From Corallochytrium limacisporum (Eukaryota > Opisthokonta): a stretch of DNA of 20,675 nucleotides. Positions within the stretch are counted from its first letter, which is position 1. Each line of letters opens with the position of its first letter. The stretch is from assembly GCA_002811645.1 (NCBI GenBank), contig PDIP01000125.1, forward strand, positions 1 to 20,675, written 5' to 3'. Made by a program: the position numbers and the translations under genes. The notes beneath the pieces were generated by a model that saw nothing but the letters and a program-made list of their open reading frames with translations, had not been told where the DNA came from and searched no databases. Shown piece by piece: positions 1 to 11,499 of the stretch.

Positions 1-861
1 GGGGGGGGGAGGGAGGGAGTGGACACCGCCTCCCCCAGACACATGTCATTCGCCACGCCCTCCCGGACCTTTACTTTCCTAAGCGCGATAAGGCGATGTT
101 TTGTTTGCCATAGTGCCTGCCCACTGCGGCAAAGTGACTCACAGGACCAGGGGTGGGTGGCCTTGTTCATTTCCTTTTTCTCTTACGTTCTTTTGCGCCG
201 GCGCGAATATGTGTCGGGTTTTGCCTTGGTTAACTGAAGAAGAACCTTGCCGGTGGTGTTCACGGTCGTCGTTTCAGTGCATAGTACTGCACTTGCCCTT
301 TGGACAAAGAAAAACTTGGTTGGGTGGGCGGGCGATTTCTTTTTTTTACACGTTGTCCCTGTCGCGGGCTCTCCCCCCCAAAGAGAAAGCCAAAAACGCG
401 GAGTGGTGCACCCCCCTCCCGGTTCATGTCTCGATCAATAATTTCACGTGTGCGACTCCCAAGGACAAGTTAATCAATAATTGTGCTGTTGGGCCCAGTT
501 GGCCGCTTGAGTAGTAAATGTACCAGATTGCCAGGGCGCAGAGACCCGCATGCGTCCCTCGCGGGTGGGGGGTGGCTGGGTGGGATGGTCACAGGGGCCT
601 TTGTCTGAGTAACGAGTAACTGAACGAGGTTGGTATGCGTACATGTTGCAGGGCTTTAGGAAGCCTATTAGTCTCAAAGTTTCCTAATAAGCCGCAGTGT
701 GAACGCAAGTATAACCTTTTTGAGATCAGCAGAAGCCTATCTGGAGCGAATGGTTGTTTTCTAGGTACGTTCGAAACGAGGTCACGCCAACTTGGTTATT
801 AGCGTGCACAATGGCCCGGTGAAGGTTAATTCAGACATAAAAACTTACATATCAGACAAAC
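1..861. other. 5' contig end and SAS10 upstream region, no gene seen
   Basis: No convincing gene is present. The first 18 bases are G9 followed by two further GGG runs separated by single A, a strong G-quadruplex motif, and the contig starts exactly there. The rest is mixed sequence with short open frames that lack family resemblance. The last few hundred bases should hold the promoter and 5' leader of the SAS10 gene. I saw no PAC (GCGATGAG) element of the kind common before fungal ribosome-biogenesis genes. Confidence 0.6.
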
Positions 862-3094
862 ATGGCGCGCAAAAGTGGGAGAAACAGGTCCACTCGTGAC
901 GAGGAACTTGCTCAGGATGAGATTGATCTCCATATGCAACGTCGTCGCAAAGACATGGGCGACTCTGAGGACGAGGAAGAACAATATAACGACGATATGG
1001 AGTTTGGGGATCCCGTTCTTGACATAAATGGAGCCAATGATAGTAGCGATGATGATGACGACGTCGAAGATACAGCGTCTGAAGATGACTACGAAGATGC
1101 TGGCTACGACGAGGATGAAGGTAGCATGCCGACCAAGAAATCCAGAGCACGCCGGAAACACCGGGAAGACGAGGACGATGATGACGATGACAACAATGAC
1201 GAAGACGAAGACGAAGACGCGGAAGGAACTTTCGGCGCTGCCCTGGACAAGGGATGGGGTAAATCTAAAGAAGCCTACTATGGAGGCACAGACTCAGAGT
1301 CCGGTGAGGAAGACGACGAGAACTTGGAATTAGAACAGGCAGAGGAGCTGGAAAGGCAGCAACTCGAAGGTCTGGACGACGACGATTTTGGTCTGGAGGA
1401 CATGGAGGAGGAGACTTCTAACAGGAAAAAGAAGTCCAAGGCATCAAAAGCGAAGTCAGATGATAGTGTTCTGAACATCCAAAAGGATCTCTCCGCGCTG
1501 GATGAGGAAGAGGTCCTGAACCTTATTGTTCAGGAATCGCCAGAATTCTTGGGCCTGCTGGATGAGTTGAAGCAGGGCATTGAAACAGTGCGCACTCAAC
1601 TGCAGCCTGTTAAGGACCGTCTCCGCAAGGAAAAACCACAAATTCAGAAGGGACTGACCCTCCTGGACGCAAAATACCATTTACTGCTCATGTATTGTAT
1701 GGACATCGTCTTCTACATGACACTGAAGGCAGAAGGCAAAAGTGTAAAGGTAAGTAAGATGTGAAAACTGGGTGGCTTGATTATGATGGAAAAGGTAGCT
1801 GTGATCACAATGATGTTAATGTTCAATCCGTGTTTCACATGATCAACCTTGATTATACCCTTTTGAACCCTGAGAGAACACGCTACGCCCATTCTCGAAC
1901 CCCCCACAGTTACTGTTATTGTTCCTAGACTTCGACACAGTCAACTAACATACTATTTCTCTTCTTTTGAATCACCCCTTTCCATATCAACAGAATCATC
2001 CAGTGATCAGTCACCTGGTGGAAGTGCGCACCGCTCTCGAGAAGACGAGGCCGCTTGATGACAAGATCAAGTACTTGGTGAACAGGCTGCTCAACGCAGA
2101 CAGCAGGAAGATAGCCCAGATCAGTGCCTCTATGCTGCGTCCCAATCCCGACGCTCTGGTTGCAAAAGACCGTGCCGATTTCGAGGATGGCGAGATAGAA
2201 GAGGAGGCCACATACCGACCGCCCAAGCTGGCTGCTGTGCAGTTCGAGGACACGGGCAAGGATGCAGCAAAGCGCCGCGAGGAACAACGCCGTCGCCTCA
2301 ATATGCGCTCCGATGTGCTGCGTGATGTTCAGGAAGAGTTCGATGAGGCTCCGAAAGAGATCACCACTTCCACTCTGTACCAAGGCGAGCGGGAGAGCGA
2401 AGACGAGGACGAGCGTGAGCATCGTCGCCGGTATGAAGAGGAGAATTTCACCCGCATTACACTGCCCAAGAAGAAGACCACCGCTAAGAAACGCAATGCA
2501 GACGACCTGCAGACTTTGGCAGACTTTGGCGGCCTCGGTGAGCTCGGTCGTGACAACGAGGATGAGGATGACATCACCACTGCACTGCTAAAGAAGAAGA
2601 GCATGAAGGACATCATGCGTGGCGATGACTCGGACGATGATGTCAATTTGCTGCCCAAGGGGAAGAAGCGGACGCTCGAGAAGCAGCGTCGTCATCAGGC
2701 CACTTTCGCGGATGAGGATGAAGGTGACGGTGATGACTACGACAGCGACAATGAGTACTACGACATGATCAAGTCCACAAAGGCTAAGCGAAAGCAGAGC
2801 CGCGAAGATTCCTACGCCACCAAGTTCCAAGGTCACCTGGAAGGTTCCGATGAGGAAGCTGCTGATGGCAAGCGTGAAATCTCATACCAAATGGAGAAGA
2901 ACAAGGGTCTCACCCCGAGTCGCAAGAAGGAACTCAAGAATCCTCGTGTCAAGCACCGCAGGAAGTTCGAAAAGGCTAAGGTGCGCCGTAAATCTCAGGT
3001 CAAGTCGGTGCGTGGTGAGAAGCAGCGCTACTCTGGAGAGGCCAGCGGTATTCGCACGAATATTGCTCGCAGTGTGAAGTTTGGACGGTCTTGA
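862..3094 (+). CDS. SAS10: Sas10/Utp3 small-subunit processome protein (two exons: 862-1749, 1994-3094)
   Basis: Predicted nucleolar component of the SSU processome (U3 snoRNP) needed for 18S rRNA maturation. Joining 862-1749 to 1994-3094 gives 662 residues in frame. Residues 33-185 are very acidic, with Asp/Glu runs near 63-67, 103-119 and 172-175, and include the family's WGKSKEAYYGGT motif near 132-143. The Sas10/Utp3/C1D helical domain covers about 225-310. It is interrupted by the intron exactly between GKSVK and NHPVISHLVEVR, which continue each other in the family. The last 72 residues (591-662) are the basic Sas10 C-terminal domain, with NKGLTPSRKKE, NPRVKHRRKFEK and ending SGIRTNIARSVKFGRS. 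The start at 862 has the context AAACATGG. Length is close to yeast Sas10 (about 610) and longer than the human protein. Intact; no frameshift seen. Confidence 0.95.
1750..1993 (+). other. SAS10 intron (244 nt, phase 0)
   Basis: The donor GTAAGT begins at 1750 after AAG. A branch-site match ACTAAC lies at 1944-1949, 44 nt before the acceptor, which is CAACAG ending at 1993. In-frame stops inside (for example TGA just after 1760) and continuity of the Sas10 domain on both sides support splicing. The tract between branch and acceptor is rich in T and C. It is the only intron in the window supported by protein homology. Confidence 0.92.
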
Positions 3095-3482
3095 AAAAGG
3101 TGGCGCATGCGCGGCGATAATTTTAAAAAATAAGACAGAAAGTCACATAGAGTATATTTTTTGCATTAGTTTTGGAACTCATTGACTGTTGACTCCCGCG
3201 CCATATTACGTGGAGATAGTACGCGTATTGATCGGTGGGAGGGAAAGGGAAGGCAGGGTGTGAGACCGGACGATTTCGAAGGCCGCGATGAGTGAAGAAA
3301 ATGGGCTAGAAAGCTACTTGTCGTTGCTTCACGTAATGTCAGACAATGTGAACAACGAACGATGACATACGAATTTCGTAGAGTTGTCTGATCAAGGGAA
3401 GAAACCATGAGAGTGTGGGTAGGGATATTGCATTGGGCTGGATAGACTGCGCGGTTCAGAGTCAAATTAATTGAAAGGAAAC
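3095..3482. other. SAS10-GPHR intergenic region with a possible upstream ORF
   Basis: This 388-nt stretch holds the SAS10 3' flank (A/T-rich at 3118-3160) and the GPHR promoter and leader. A 25-codon open frame with an ATG (MSEENGLESYLSLLHVMSDN...) runs from 3288 to 3365 and ends 117 nt before the GPHR start, so it could act as an upstream ORF if transcribed. The octamer GCGATGAG, identical to the PAC element core of ribosome-biogenesis promoters, spans 3285-3292 but overlaps this ATG and lies before a Golgi gene, so it is probably chance. Confidence 0.45.
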
Positions 3483-4853
3483 ATGATTTGGGACTCCTTG
3501 CTAGTGCTAAGCCTACAAGCAGTTACATTCACCGTAGGATACCTATACTTTGACAGAAGTTTGTTCAAGCTCTACAGTCCACAATATTGGATCTCAATAT
3601 GCTTTACATTGAATTTTGTGCTCAGCTGCACCATGTTTGGGCTGGTTATCATGGAGGTGGTGGGCTTGCTGAGCTATGAGAGTAGACTGTTCTGGTGGCA
3701 AGCTACACTCAGCATAATCCTTTTCATGCTTGTGGCTGTCCTGCCACTCGCGACATCATACCTGGTGGTCCATTCAACACAATTGATCGCAAAGCGCAGA
3801 AACGAAGTGTTTGCTACCTTTGTGTCCTGGTTGATCTATCTCTATACCATTTGGACGCTGGGCAATCCGTTTCCTTTGACCAGCAAGAGTGGATTATTGA
3901 ACTCAGAGGCCATCATTGGACGTGTTGGTATCATCGGGGTGACGATCATTGCTTCTCTGTCTGGGTTCGGTGCGGTTAACGGACCGTATAACTACCTCAA
4001 CATGTTCCTACGCCATGTCACCGAACAGGACATCGAATACCTTGAACGACAGCTGAAGAAGTGCCTTGAAAAGATTGTGTTGAAAAAGAAGAGGGCAGCG
4101 TGGTCACAACGTGAAAATCGGCGCAAAGGTACTGAACCAAATGGCGGATGGGCTGCTCTCCAGGGCTTTCTGAGCAATGTCTACAACGCGGTGGCAGGCG
4201 ACAGCGCCAGCGATCTGTCGAAAGAAATCGGCTTGGACGAGGAAATGGGTAGGATCATTTTCATGGAATTGGATGAGGCCCACCGAGAACGGGAGCGCCT
4301 ACTGTTCTCTCAGACCCTGCTTGGACGATGGTACAATCTATTAGGCTATATCTTCAGTATCTACTGTGTGTACAAGATCGTAATGTGCACCATCAACATC
4401 ATCTTCGATCGGTTGGGCAAGATGGATCCTGTAACCATGACTTTGGACATCGCGGTACGATACCTTGGCATTGATGTCGATGTGGAGGCAGTGTCGCAGC
4501 TGATCTCCTTTTTCATGGTCGGAGTCATCATGGTTACCTCCATCCGTGGTCTGATCATTCAAATTCGACGCTTCTTCACTGCTGTAAGTAGTCCACTGGC
4601 ACACGACATCTTGGTCCTGCTCTTCGCCCAGCTCATGTGTTTCTACTTTGTGTCTTCTGTGCTCCTGCTGCGCATGAGCATTCCAAAAGCATATCGCGAC
4701 ATCATCACAATGGTGCTCGGAGACATACAGTTCGATTTCTACCATCGATGGTTTGATGTCATCTTTTTGGTGAGCTCGGTACTCTCGCTGGCACTGCATT
4801 ACGCATCTCATCAAAGGGCGCTGTTGAAACAGAGAATCGAAGTGTATCGGTGA
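3483..4853 (+). CDS. Golgi pH regulator (GPHR / GPR89 family) membrane protein
   Basis: Polytopic membrane protein of the GPHR family, proposed in animals to be an anion channel that supports Golgi acidification and in plants to be a GTPase-linked receptor-like protein. The 456 residues match the usual length (human 455) end to end. Hydrophobic segments lie near 4-22, 38-62, 72-96, 110-126 and 147-165, then after a soluble loop near 282-308, 340-360, 375-396 and 424-442. Family signatures include LSGFGAVNGPYNYL (159-172), the following coiled stretch with LERQLKK and KKKRAA, GYIFSIYCVYKI (288-299), FDRLGKMDPVT, VTSIRGLII, FAQLMCFYFVSSVLLLRMS and FDFYHRWFDVIFL. The start is ATG 3483, since the TTG-led frame at 3471 adds only four residues and the family begins just before the first membrane segment. 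The GTAAGT inside the gene near 4585 is read through in conserved sequence, so it is not a splice site. Fungal role not shown here. Confidence 0.93.
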   Translation: MIWDSLLVLSLQAVTFTVGYLYFDRSLFKLYSPQYWISICFTLNFVLSCTMFGLVIMEVVGLLSYESRLFWWQATLSIILFMLVAVLPLATSYLVVHSTQLIAKRRNEVFATFVSWLIYLYTIWTLGNPFPLTSKSGLLNSEAIIGRVGIIGVTIIASLSGFGAVNGPYNYLNMFLRHVTEQDIEYLERQLKKCLEKIVLKKKRAAWSQRENRRKGTEPNGGWAALQGFLSNVYNAVAGDSASDLSKEIGLDEEMGRIIFMELDEAHRERERLLFSQTLLGRWYNLLGYIFSIYCVYKIVMCTINIIFDRLGKMDPVTMTLDIAVRYLGIDVDVEAVSQLISFFMVGVIMVTSIRGLIIQIRRFFTAVSSPLAHDILVLLFAQLMCFYFVSSVLLLRMSIPKAYRDIITMVLGDIQFDFYHRWFDVIFLVSSVLSLALHYASHQRALLKQRIEVYR

Positions 4854-4900
4854 TAAAAGCTGCAGTTCCCCTCAAAAAGTATTTCATATCCGACTTCATA

Positions 4901-4906
4901 TTTATT
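4901..4906 (-). terminator. AATAAA polyadenylation signal for SDH3
   Basis: AATAAA on the minus strand lies 60 nt beyond the SDH3 stop, inside the 112-nt gap between the convergent GPHR and SDH3 genes. The 3' ends of the two transcripts are therefore likely to be very close or overlapping. Confidence 0.5.
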
Positions 4907-4965
4907 TTGGAAAGATTCGTATGTTAGCTAGTAGAGGTCAAAACCTGGTTGTTTAGTTCCCTCAT

Positions 4966-5472
4966 TTACAGCATGGCAGCGGCAATAGTGGTTACAGCAG
5001 TAATTCCAAGGACCAGATAACCGCTAGAGTAAACTCCCGGCAGATTGACACCGTGTCCGCTGTCCCACCACATGTGACGCATACCATTGAAAGAGTGGTA
5101 CATAAAAGGAGCAGCCAGAGTCGCCTTGAGAGCAAAAGCGGAACCAGCACCCATGCTGCCACCGAGCTCAGCAATGTAGTACGCAAGGTTGTGATCCGAG
5201 AAAGGTAGACCTAGAGCCATTGCAGAGCAAGCCACGGCCATTCCGGCACCGGAAAGACGGTGCGTAATGGAGAGCATTGAAGTGACCTGTGGAGAGTAGA
5301 TGGTCAAATGGGGGCTCATTGGGCGTCCCAGCTTTTCGTTCTTCTCAAAGAAAGGCTTGTTGTAGATATCGTGCTGGCTCTGTGTTGCGGCAGCGCGGAA
5401 GAACTGCATAGCAGTGCGTTGGGTGCCGGCCCGTGCCAGCCCACTAGTCTGCAGACGAGTGATAAGGCCCAT
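4966..5472 (-). CDS. SDH3: Succinate dehydrogenase cytochrome b560 subunit (complex II anchor, SdhC-type)
   Basis: One of two membrane anchors of mitochondrial complex II, which passes electrons from succinate to ubiquinone in the inner membrane. The protein has 168 residues. Residues 1-30 are rich in Arg, Ala and Thr with no acidic residue, as expected for a mitochondrial presequence. The family core begins with GRPMSPHLTIY (49-59). SITHRLSG (68-75) carries Ser68 and Arg72, equivalent to the quinone-site Ser and Arg of SdhC. YHSFNGMRHMWWDSG (125-139) contains His126, which aligns with the axial heme b ligand (human SDHC His127). Three hydrophobic segments follow the usual pattern near 75-90, 107-125 and 146-166. 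The ATG has an ideal ACCATGG context. It is divergent from the SDH4 gene at 6636, so both anchors may share a promoter region. Intronless and intact. Confidence 0.95.
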   Translation of the reverse strand: MGLITRLQTSGLARAGTQRTAMQFFRAAATQSQHDIYNKPFFEKNEKLGRPMSPHLTIYSPQVTSMLSITHRLSGAGMAVACSAMALGLPFSDHNLAYYIAELGGSMGAGSAFALKATLAAPFMYHSFNGMRHMWWDSGHGVNLPGVYSSGYLVLGITAVTTIAAAML

Positions 5473-5860
5473 GGTTACAATCTCCTTGACCCGAATAAAC
5501 CTGAGACCTATAAGTTCACAAGCGTAGTCCTTCGTCCCACGTTCCTAATAATTTAAATGACGTTGAATTGAACTACCTGATTAAGGATAATTGATAACAG
5601 TCGTGCCAATTGAGTCAGTTTTTATTGCCTAAGTTACCCCTTAGCCCTTAATATCGTCTCGTCTGTTGGAACAGGAAGCTTCACTGGCCTTTTGCCCTCG
5701 ACGGAGCTCCCATAGCCAGCAGTACAAAAATAGGGATGCTCTGGCCACAGGCGCTCACACCAGGGGGGATTCGGCAGGCTGGGGGGTTGGCTGTGGTGCT
5801 GACACAAGAGCGAGCAGGCGGGCAGGTACACACCACGAAGTGACCTCGCTCCCTGCGGAG

Positions 5861-5883
5861 CACACACACACACACTCACACAC
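5861..5883. repeat. (CA)n microsatellite
   Basis: CA dinucleotides run from 5861 with a single T interruption near 5876. It lies in the SDH3-SDH4 intergenic region. Confidence 0.85.
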
Positions 5884-6024
5884 AGAGCCGCAGCGAGGGC
5901 TCCCCTTTCCTCTCGAGGGGGTTTTAGAGCTCCGGTCGCCAAACGCACGGAATTTTTCGCCGCCCGGGACGGGAAGACCGTTGCACAATGCCCGGCGACA
6001 TAAACAAAACTCGTGCAGAACCAA

Positions 6025-6080
6025 CCCCCCCCCCCCCCCCGGGGGTCTTCTCATCTTCCCTTCCCTTCCGGGGGGGGGGG
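6025..6080. repeat. C16 / G11 inverted homopolymer pair
   Basis: A run of 16 C (6025-6040) is followed directly by G5, then 24 mixed bases, then a run of 11 G (6070-6080). The two long runs can pair as an 11-bp GC stem, the C16-G5 junction can fold on itself, and the G runs could form quadruplexes. The flanks AACCAA and GGTT also complement each other loosely, hinting that the symmetry extends slightly beyond the runs. Confidence 0.6.
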
Positions 6081-6635
6081 TTTGCTGGTTGTGAGAGTGT
6101 GTGGTTGGTGCTTTCTTACCTTTGTGCTTTGCGCTGGCGGTCCCTCTACCACTCACTCCCCCACCCCTCGACAGTCTCGGCCGAGGGAGGTGCGGCTGTC
6201 CGGCTTGGGCTCCTGCCGGTGAACTGGTCCCTCTCTTTTTCTTACTCGCCTTCGCATGTGATGATGTGCCAGGGTGGAGAGAGTACGCCACCAGGGACCT
6301 GCCAGCCGTTGTTTGCGTGGACGACCCCAGGCTTGGACGTCCATAAGTTTCTGCTCGTGATTGTGTTGGAGCAGCGTGCTAGTGGCTTTTACTTTTGGCC
6401 ACCCCATAGATGACTACATGCACCGTAGCTGCATTCAGGGGTAAGATGTGGTCCATTTTAGGGACATTTCTTATGTAGAGACCTATGTCTGCAGTGTGAT
6501 ATGGAGAGACACTTCATTGGCAATTGAGGGTATTAAGCAGAGATACCTAAATCAAAATATCTGCATACTCTTTTCAATTTGTTGAACACTCTCCCTTGGA
6601 CTGGGTAATTTTTGTACAGATCACAAGAGGGAAAG

Positions 6636-7115
6636 ATGGTTTTGGCTACTCGGATTATTAGCCGCACCGCGGCCATTTCTGCTCTGGGACGGAGCACCAT
6701 GCTGCAAGCCTCCCGTACTGCTGCTGTGCCCATGATGCACAAGCAAGACATTGCCCTGACCCAGCGCCGTTTCGCACACAACCATATCAAGCATTGGCAA
6801 GCAGAGAGAATCCTTAGCGTTGCCCTCCTCGGTGCCCTTCCAGCTTCTATCATTCTTCCGGGAACCATGGCTCTGGATATGGTTGTCGCTGTTGCTCTAC
6901 CTATCCACAATTATTGGGGAATGGAACAAATCATTACCGACTACGTGCACGCCCCTGGTGCAAACAGCGCCGCCAATGTTCTGCTGAAGCTTGTCACCCT
7001 CGGAACGGTTGGTGGTCTGATCTGGTTCAACATGAACGATGTTGGTTTCGGACAAGGCATTCGGGACGTATGGACTATTGGAACTGACCGCAAGACCAGT
7101 GTTGCCGCCAAGTAG
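6636..7115 (+). CDS. SDH4: Succinate dehydrogenase small cytochrome b subunit (complex II anchor, CybS/SdhD-type)
   Basis: Second membrane anchor of mitochondrial complex II. The 159 residues match the family length (human SDHD 159). Residues 1-45 are Arg/Ser/Ala-rich with no acidic residue before Asp38, a typical presequence that ends near RRFAHN. The CybS core begins at HWQAERILSVALLGALPAS (53-71). His91 in LPIHNYWG aligns with the heme b ligand of human SDHD (His102), and Asp102-Tyr103 in ITDYVH aligns with human Asp113-Tyr114 of the ubiquinone site. WFNMNDVGFGQGIRDVW (130-146) is the conserved C-terminal signature. Three hydrophobic segments lie near 58-76, 79-98 and 113-132. ATG 6636 was chosen over the TTG-led frame at 6612. 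It is transcribed away from SDH3, its functional partner. Intronless and intact. Confidence 0.93.
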   Translation: MVLATRIISRTAAISALGRSTMLQASRTAAVPMMHKQDIALTQRRFAHNHIKHWQAERILSVALLGALPASIILPGTMALDMVVAVALPIHNYWGMEQIITDYVHAPGANSAANVLLKLVTLGTVGGLIWFNMNDVGFGQGIRDVWTIGTDRKTSVAAK

Positions 7116-7448
7116 GAATCTGTGGCACTTCTGCTTTCCTGATAACTAGGCGCAGTGAACCTCAGTGAACGGGTAGATCCTAAAGTTTGACAGTGTTTCG
7201 GGACATTCCGTTAGTAAAGAGAAACAGAAGAAACGTTACATGATTCTGTGGATCTCATAACAAGGCATAATTTTAACTAAAGAGAATACATTTTACAAAC
7301 TGAATTGAAATCGAGGGAAACCCGTTTATTGCAATTTGTGGAAGAGAAATCCTATTTGTACCGACCATAATCAGAGAAGAGAGAGAGAGAGAGAGTTGTG
7401 GCTATGGTACAATAAAAGAAATGCATGGGTCTGGTTAAAGAATTGAGC
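7116..7448. other. Convergent SDH4 / class III ADH 3' flanks with a GA microsatellite
   Basis: These 333 nt between convergent stops hold 3' untranslated sequence only. A GA repeat lies at about 7379-7395. On the plus strand AATAAA is at 7411-7416. On the minus strand AATAAA is at 7325-7330, 119 nt past the dehydrogenase stop. If both signals are used, the two mRNAs overlap by roughly 100 nt. Confidence 0.5.
7379..7395. repeat. (GA)n microsatellite
   Basis: About eight GA units in the 3' flank between the convergent SDH4 and class III dehydrogenase genes. Confidence 0.85.
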
Positions 7449-10027
<2,579 letters not shown>

Positions 10028-11365
10028 ATGGATGAAGAATATGATGCCATTGTTCTGGGTACAGGACTGAAGGAGTGCATCCTTTCCGGTATCTTGTCAG
10101 TTTCAGGCAAGAAGGTCCTGCATATGGACCGGAATGAGTATTATGGTGGTGAGTCTGCCTCCATCACTCCTCTGGACCGTCTGTTCGAGATCTTCAAGAA
10201 GGACAAGCCTGACCCGGCTCGCTTCGGCAGGGGACGTGACTACAACGTGGATCTGATCCCCAAGTTTATTATGGCCCGTGGTGCTATGGTGAAGTCCCTG
10301 ATTCACACGGACGTCACCCGCTATCTGGAGTTCAAAGTCGTCGACGGCATGTACACTTTCAAAGGTGGCCGTCTCTACAAAGTACCTGCAACCGAGACTG
10401 AGGCTCTGGCAACCTCCCTGATGGGTATCTTTGAGAAGCGTCGCTTCCGCAAGTTGATTATCTTTGTCGCTCAGCTCGACTTTAACAACCGTCAGACCTG
10501 GGAAGACGTGGACATTGACAAGTGGACCGCCCGTCAGCTGTTTGGCAAGTTCGGCATTGACGGCAACACCATTGATTTCACCGGTCACTCCCTTGCCCTG
10601 TACTCTGATGATTCTTATCTGAACAGGCCTTGTCGTGAAACCATTGTGCGAATGAAGCTTTACAGCGACAGTCTCGCCACCTACGGCAAGTCTCCCTTTA
10701 TCTACCCATTGTATGGTCTGGGAGAATTGCCTCAGGGCTTTGCGCGTCTCAGTGCCATCTATGGTGGTACGTACATGTTGAGCAAGCCGATCGAAGAGCT
10801 GGTGTACGATGAAAGCGGAAAGATTTGCGGTGTGAAGAGCGAGGGCGAGACCGCCAAAACCAAGATGGTCTTTTGCGATCCTTCTTACGCTCCTGAGAAG
10901 ACCAAGACTGTGGGCCGCATTGTGCGTTGTATTTGCATTCTGAGTCACCCTATCCGTGACACCAATGACAGCGCCAGCTGCCAGATTATCTTCCCCCAGC
11001 ACCAGGTTGGTCGTCACAATGATATTTACGTCGCTATGGTCAGCTCAGAGCACAATGTTGCCGCCAAGGGCAAGTACATCGCCATTGCCGCCACCAAGGT
11101 CGAGACCGACAACCCGAAGATGGAACTGAAGCCGGCCCTGGATCTGCTGCAACCAATCGACGAGCATTTCTTCAGCATCGCCGACATGAAAGTGCCCGTG
11201 GATGACGGCAAGAGCTCCAACGTCTTTGTCTCGGCGTCCTATGATGCTTCCAGTCACTTCGAATCCACCATGGATGACATTGCCAAGGTCTACGAGCGGG
11301 CCTTCGGTGAAAAGATGGATCTGGGCAAGATCAACGTCGAGGCTCTGTCCGAGCAGATGCAGTAA
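10028..11365 (+). CDS. GDI1: Rab GDP-dissociation inhibitor
   Basis: Cytosolic protein that extracts GDP-bound, prenylated Rab/Ypt GTPases from membranes and returns them for another round of vesicle traffic. The 445 residues equal the family length. It starts [18 protein letters not shown], the FAD-like dinucleotide fold GTG motif, in the context TCACCATGG; the TTG-led frame eight codons earlier is not needed. Conserved GDI/CHM blocks are present in order: [16 protein letters not shown] (30-45), the Rab-binding region with [15 protein letters not shown] and [23 protein letters not shown] with LMGIFEKRR, and [26 protein letters not shown], followed by the C-terminal block. It lacks the long insert of Rab escort proteins, which separates it from REP. 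Intronless within the coding region, intact, and convergent with DPM1 134 nt downstream. Very high similarity to family consensus makes this call secure. Confidence 0.97.
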   Translation: MDEEYDAIVLGTGLKECILSGILSVSGKKVLHMDRNEYYGGESASITPLDRLFEIFKKDKPDPARFGRGRDYNVDLIPKFIMARGAMVKSLIHTDVTRYLEFKVVDGMYTFKGGRLYKVPATETEALATSLMGIFEKRRFRKLIIFVAQLDFNNRQTWEDVDIDKWTARQLFGKFGIDGNTIDFTGHSLALYSDDSYLNRPCRETIVRMKLYSDSLATYGKSPFIYPLYGLGELPQGFARLSAIYGGTYMLSKPIEELVYDESGKICGVKSEGETAKTKMVFCDPSYAPEKTKTVGRIVRCICILSHPIRDTNDSASCQIIFPQHQVGRHNDIYVAMVSSEHNVAAKGKYIAIAATKVETDNPKMELKPALDLLQPIDEHFFSIADMKVPVDDGKSSNVFVSASYDASSHFESTMDDIAKVYERAFGEKMDLGKINVEALSEQMQ

Positions 11366-11499
11366 ATGCAGAGATCGGTTTGGGTTAGGTCGTCAACATC
11401 TGTACAGATTCTCACCTAGATATACAGAAACTATCGTGTTTTAGGACTCGAGTCTTTGTACTATATTTTTCGTAATTACTATTTTTTGTTACCCCAATA

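Larger units (their letters stand above)
5473..6635. promoter_or_regulatory. Divergent SDH3-SDH4 intergenic (bidirectional promoter) region
   Basis: The 1,163 nt between the two divergent complex II anchor genes contain no convincing gene; the frames of 100-180 codons here come from low-complexity sequence. A CCAAT box is at 5606-5610, 134 nt before the SDH3 ATG, directly followed by TGAGTCA (5611-5617), a perfect AP-1/Gcn4-type bZIP site. Near the other end ATTGG (an inverted CCAAT) is at 6516-6520, 116 nt before the SDH4 ATG. Both boxes sit in a shared CAATTGAG octamer. CCAAT-binding HAP complexes control respiratory genes in fungi, so a role here is an inference. The middle holds a CA repeat (about 5861-5883) and a C16/G11 inverted pair. 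Confidence 0.5.

Noticed and set aside
3285-3292. GCGATGAG, identical to the PAC element core
   Set aside because: It lies downstream of SAS10 and upstream of a Golgi gene, not before a ribosome-biogenesis gene, and a single octamer can occur by chance.
4584-4590. GTAAGT donor-like sequence inside the GPHR gene
   Set aside because: The conserved GPHR protein sequence reads through it without a break.
5755-6291. A 178-codon minus-strand frame between SDH3 and SDH4
   Set aside because: Made of CA repeat and homopolymer translation (poly-Gly, Cys-Val runs); no plausible protein.
10103-11017. A 304-codon open frame on the strand opposite GDI
   Set aside because: It lies antisense to strongly conserved GDI sequence; such frames arise from codon bias of the real gene and this one shows no family motif.
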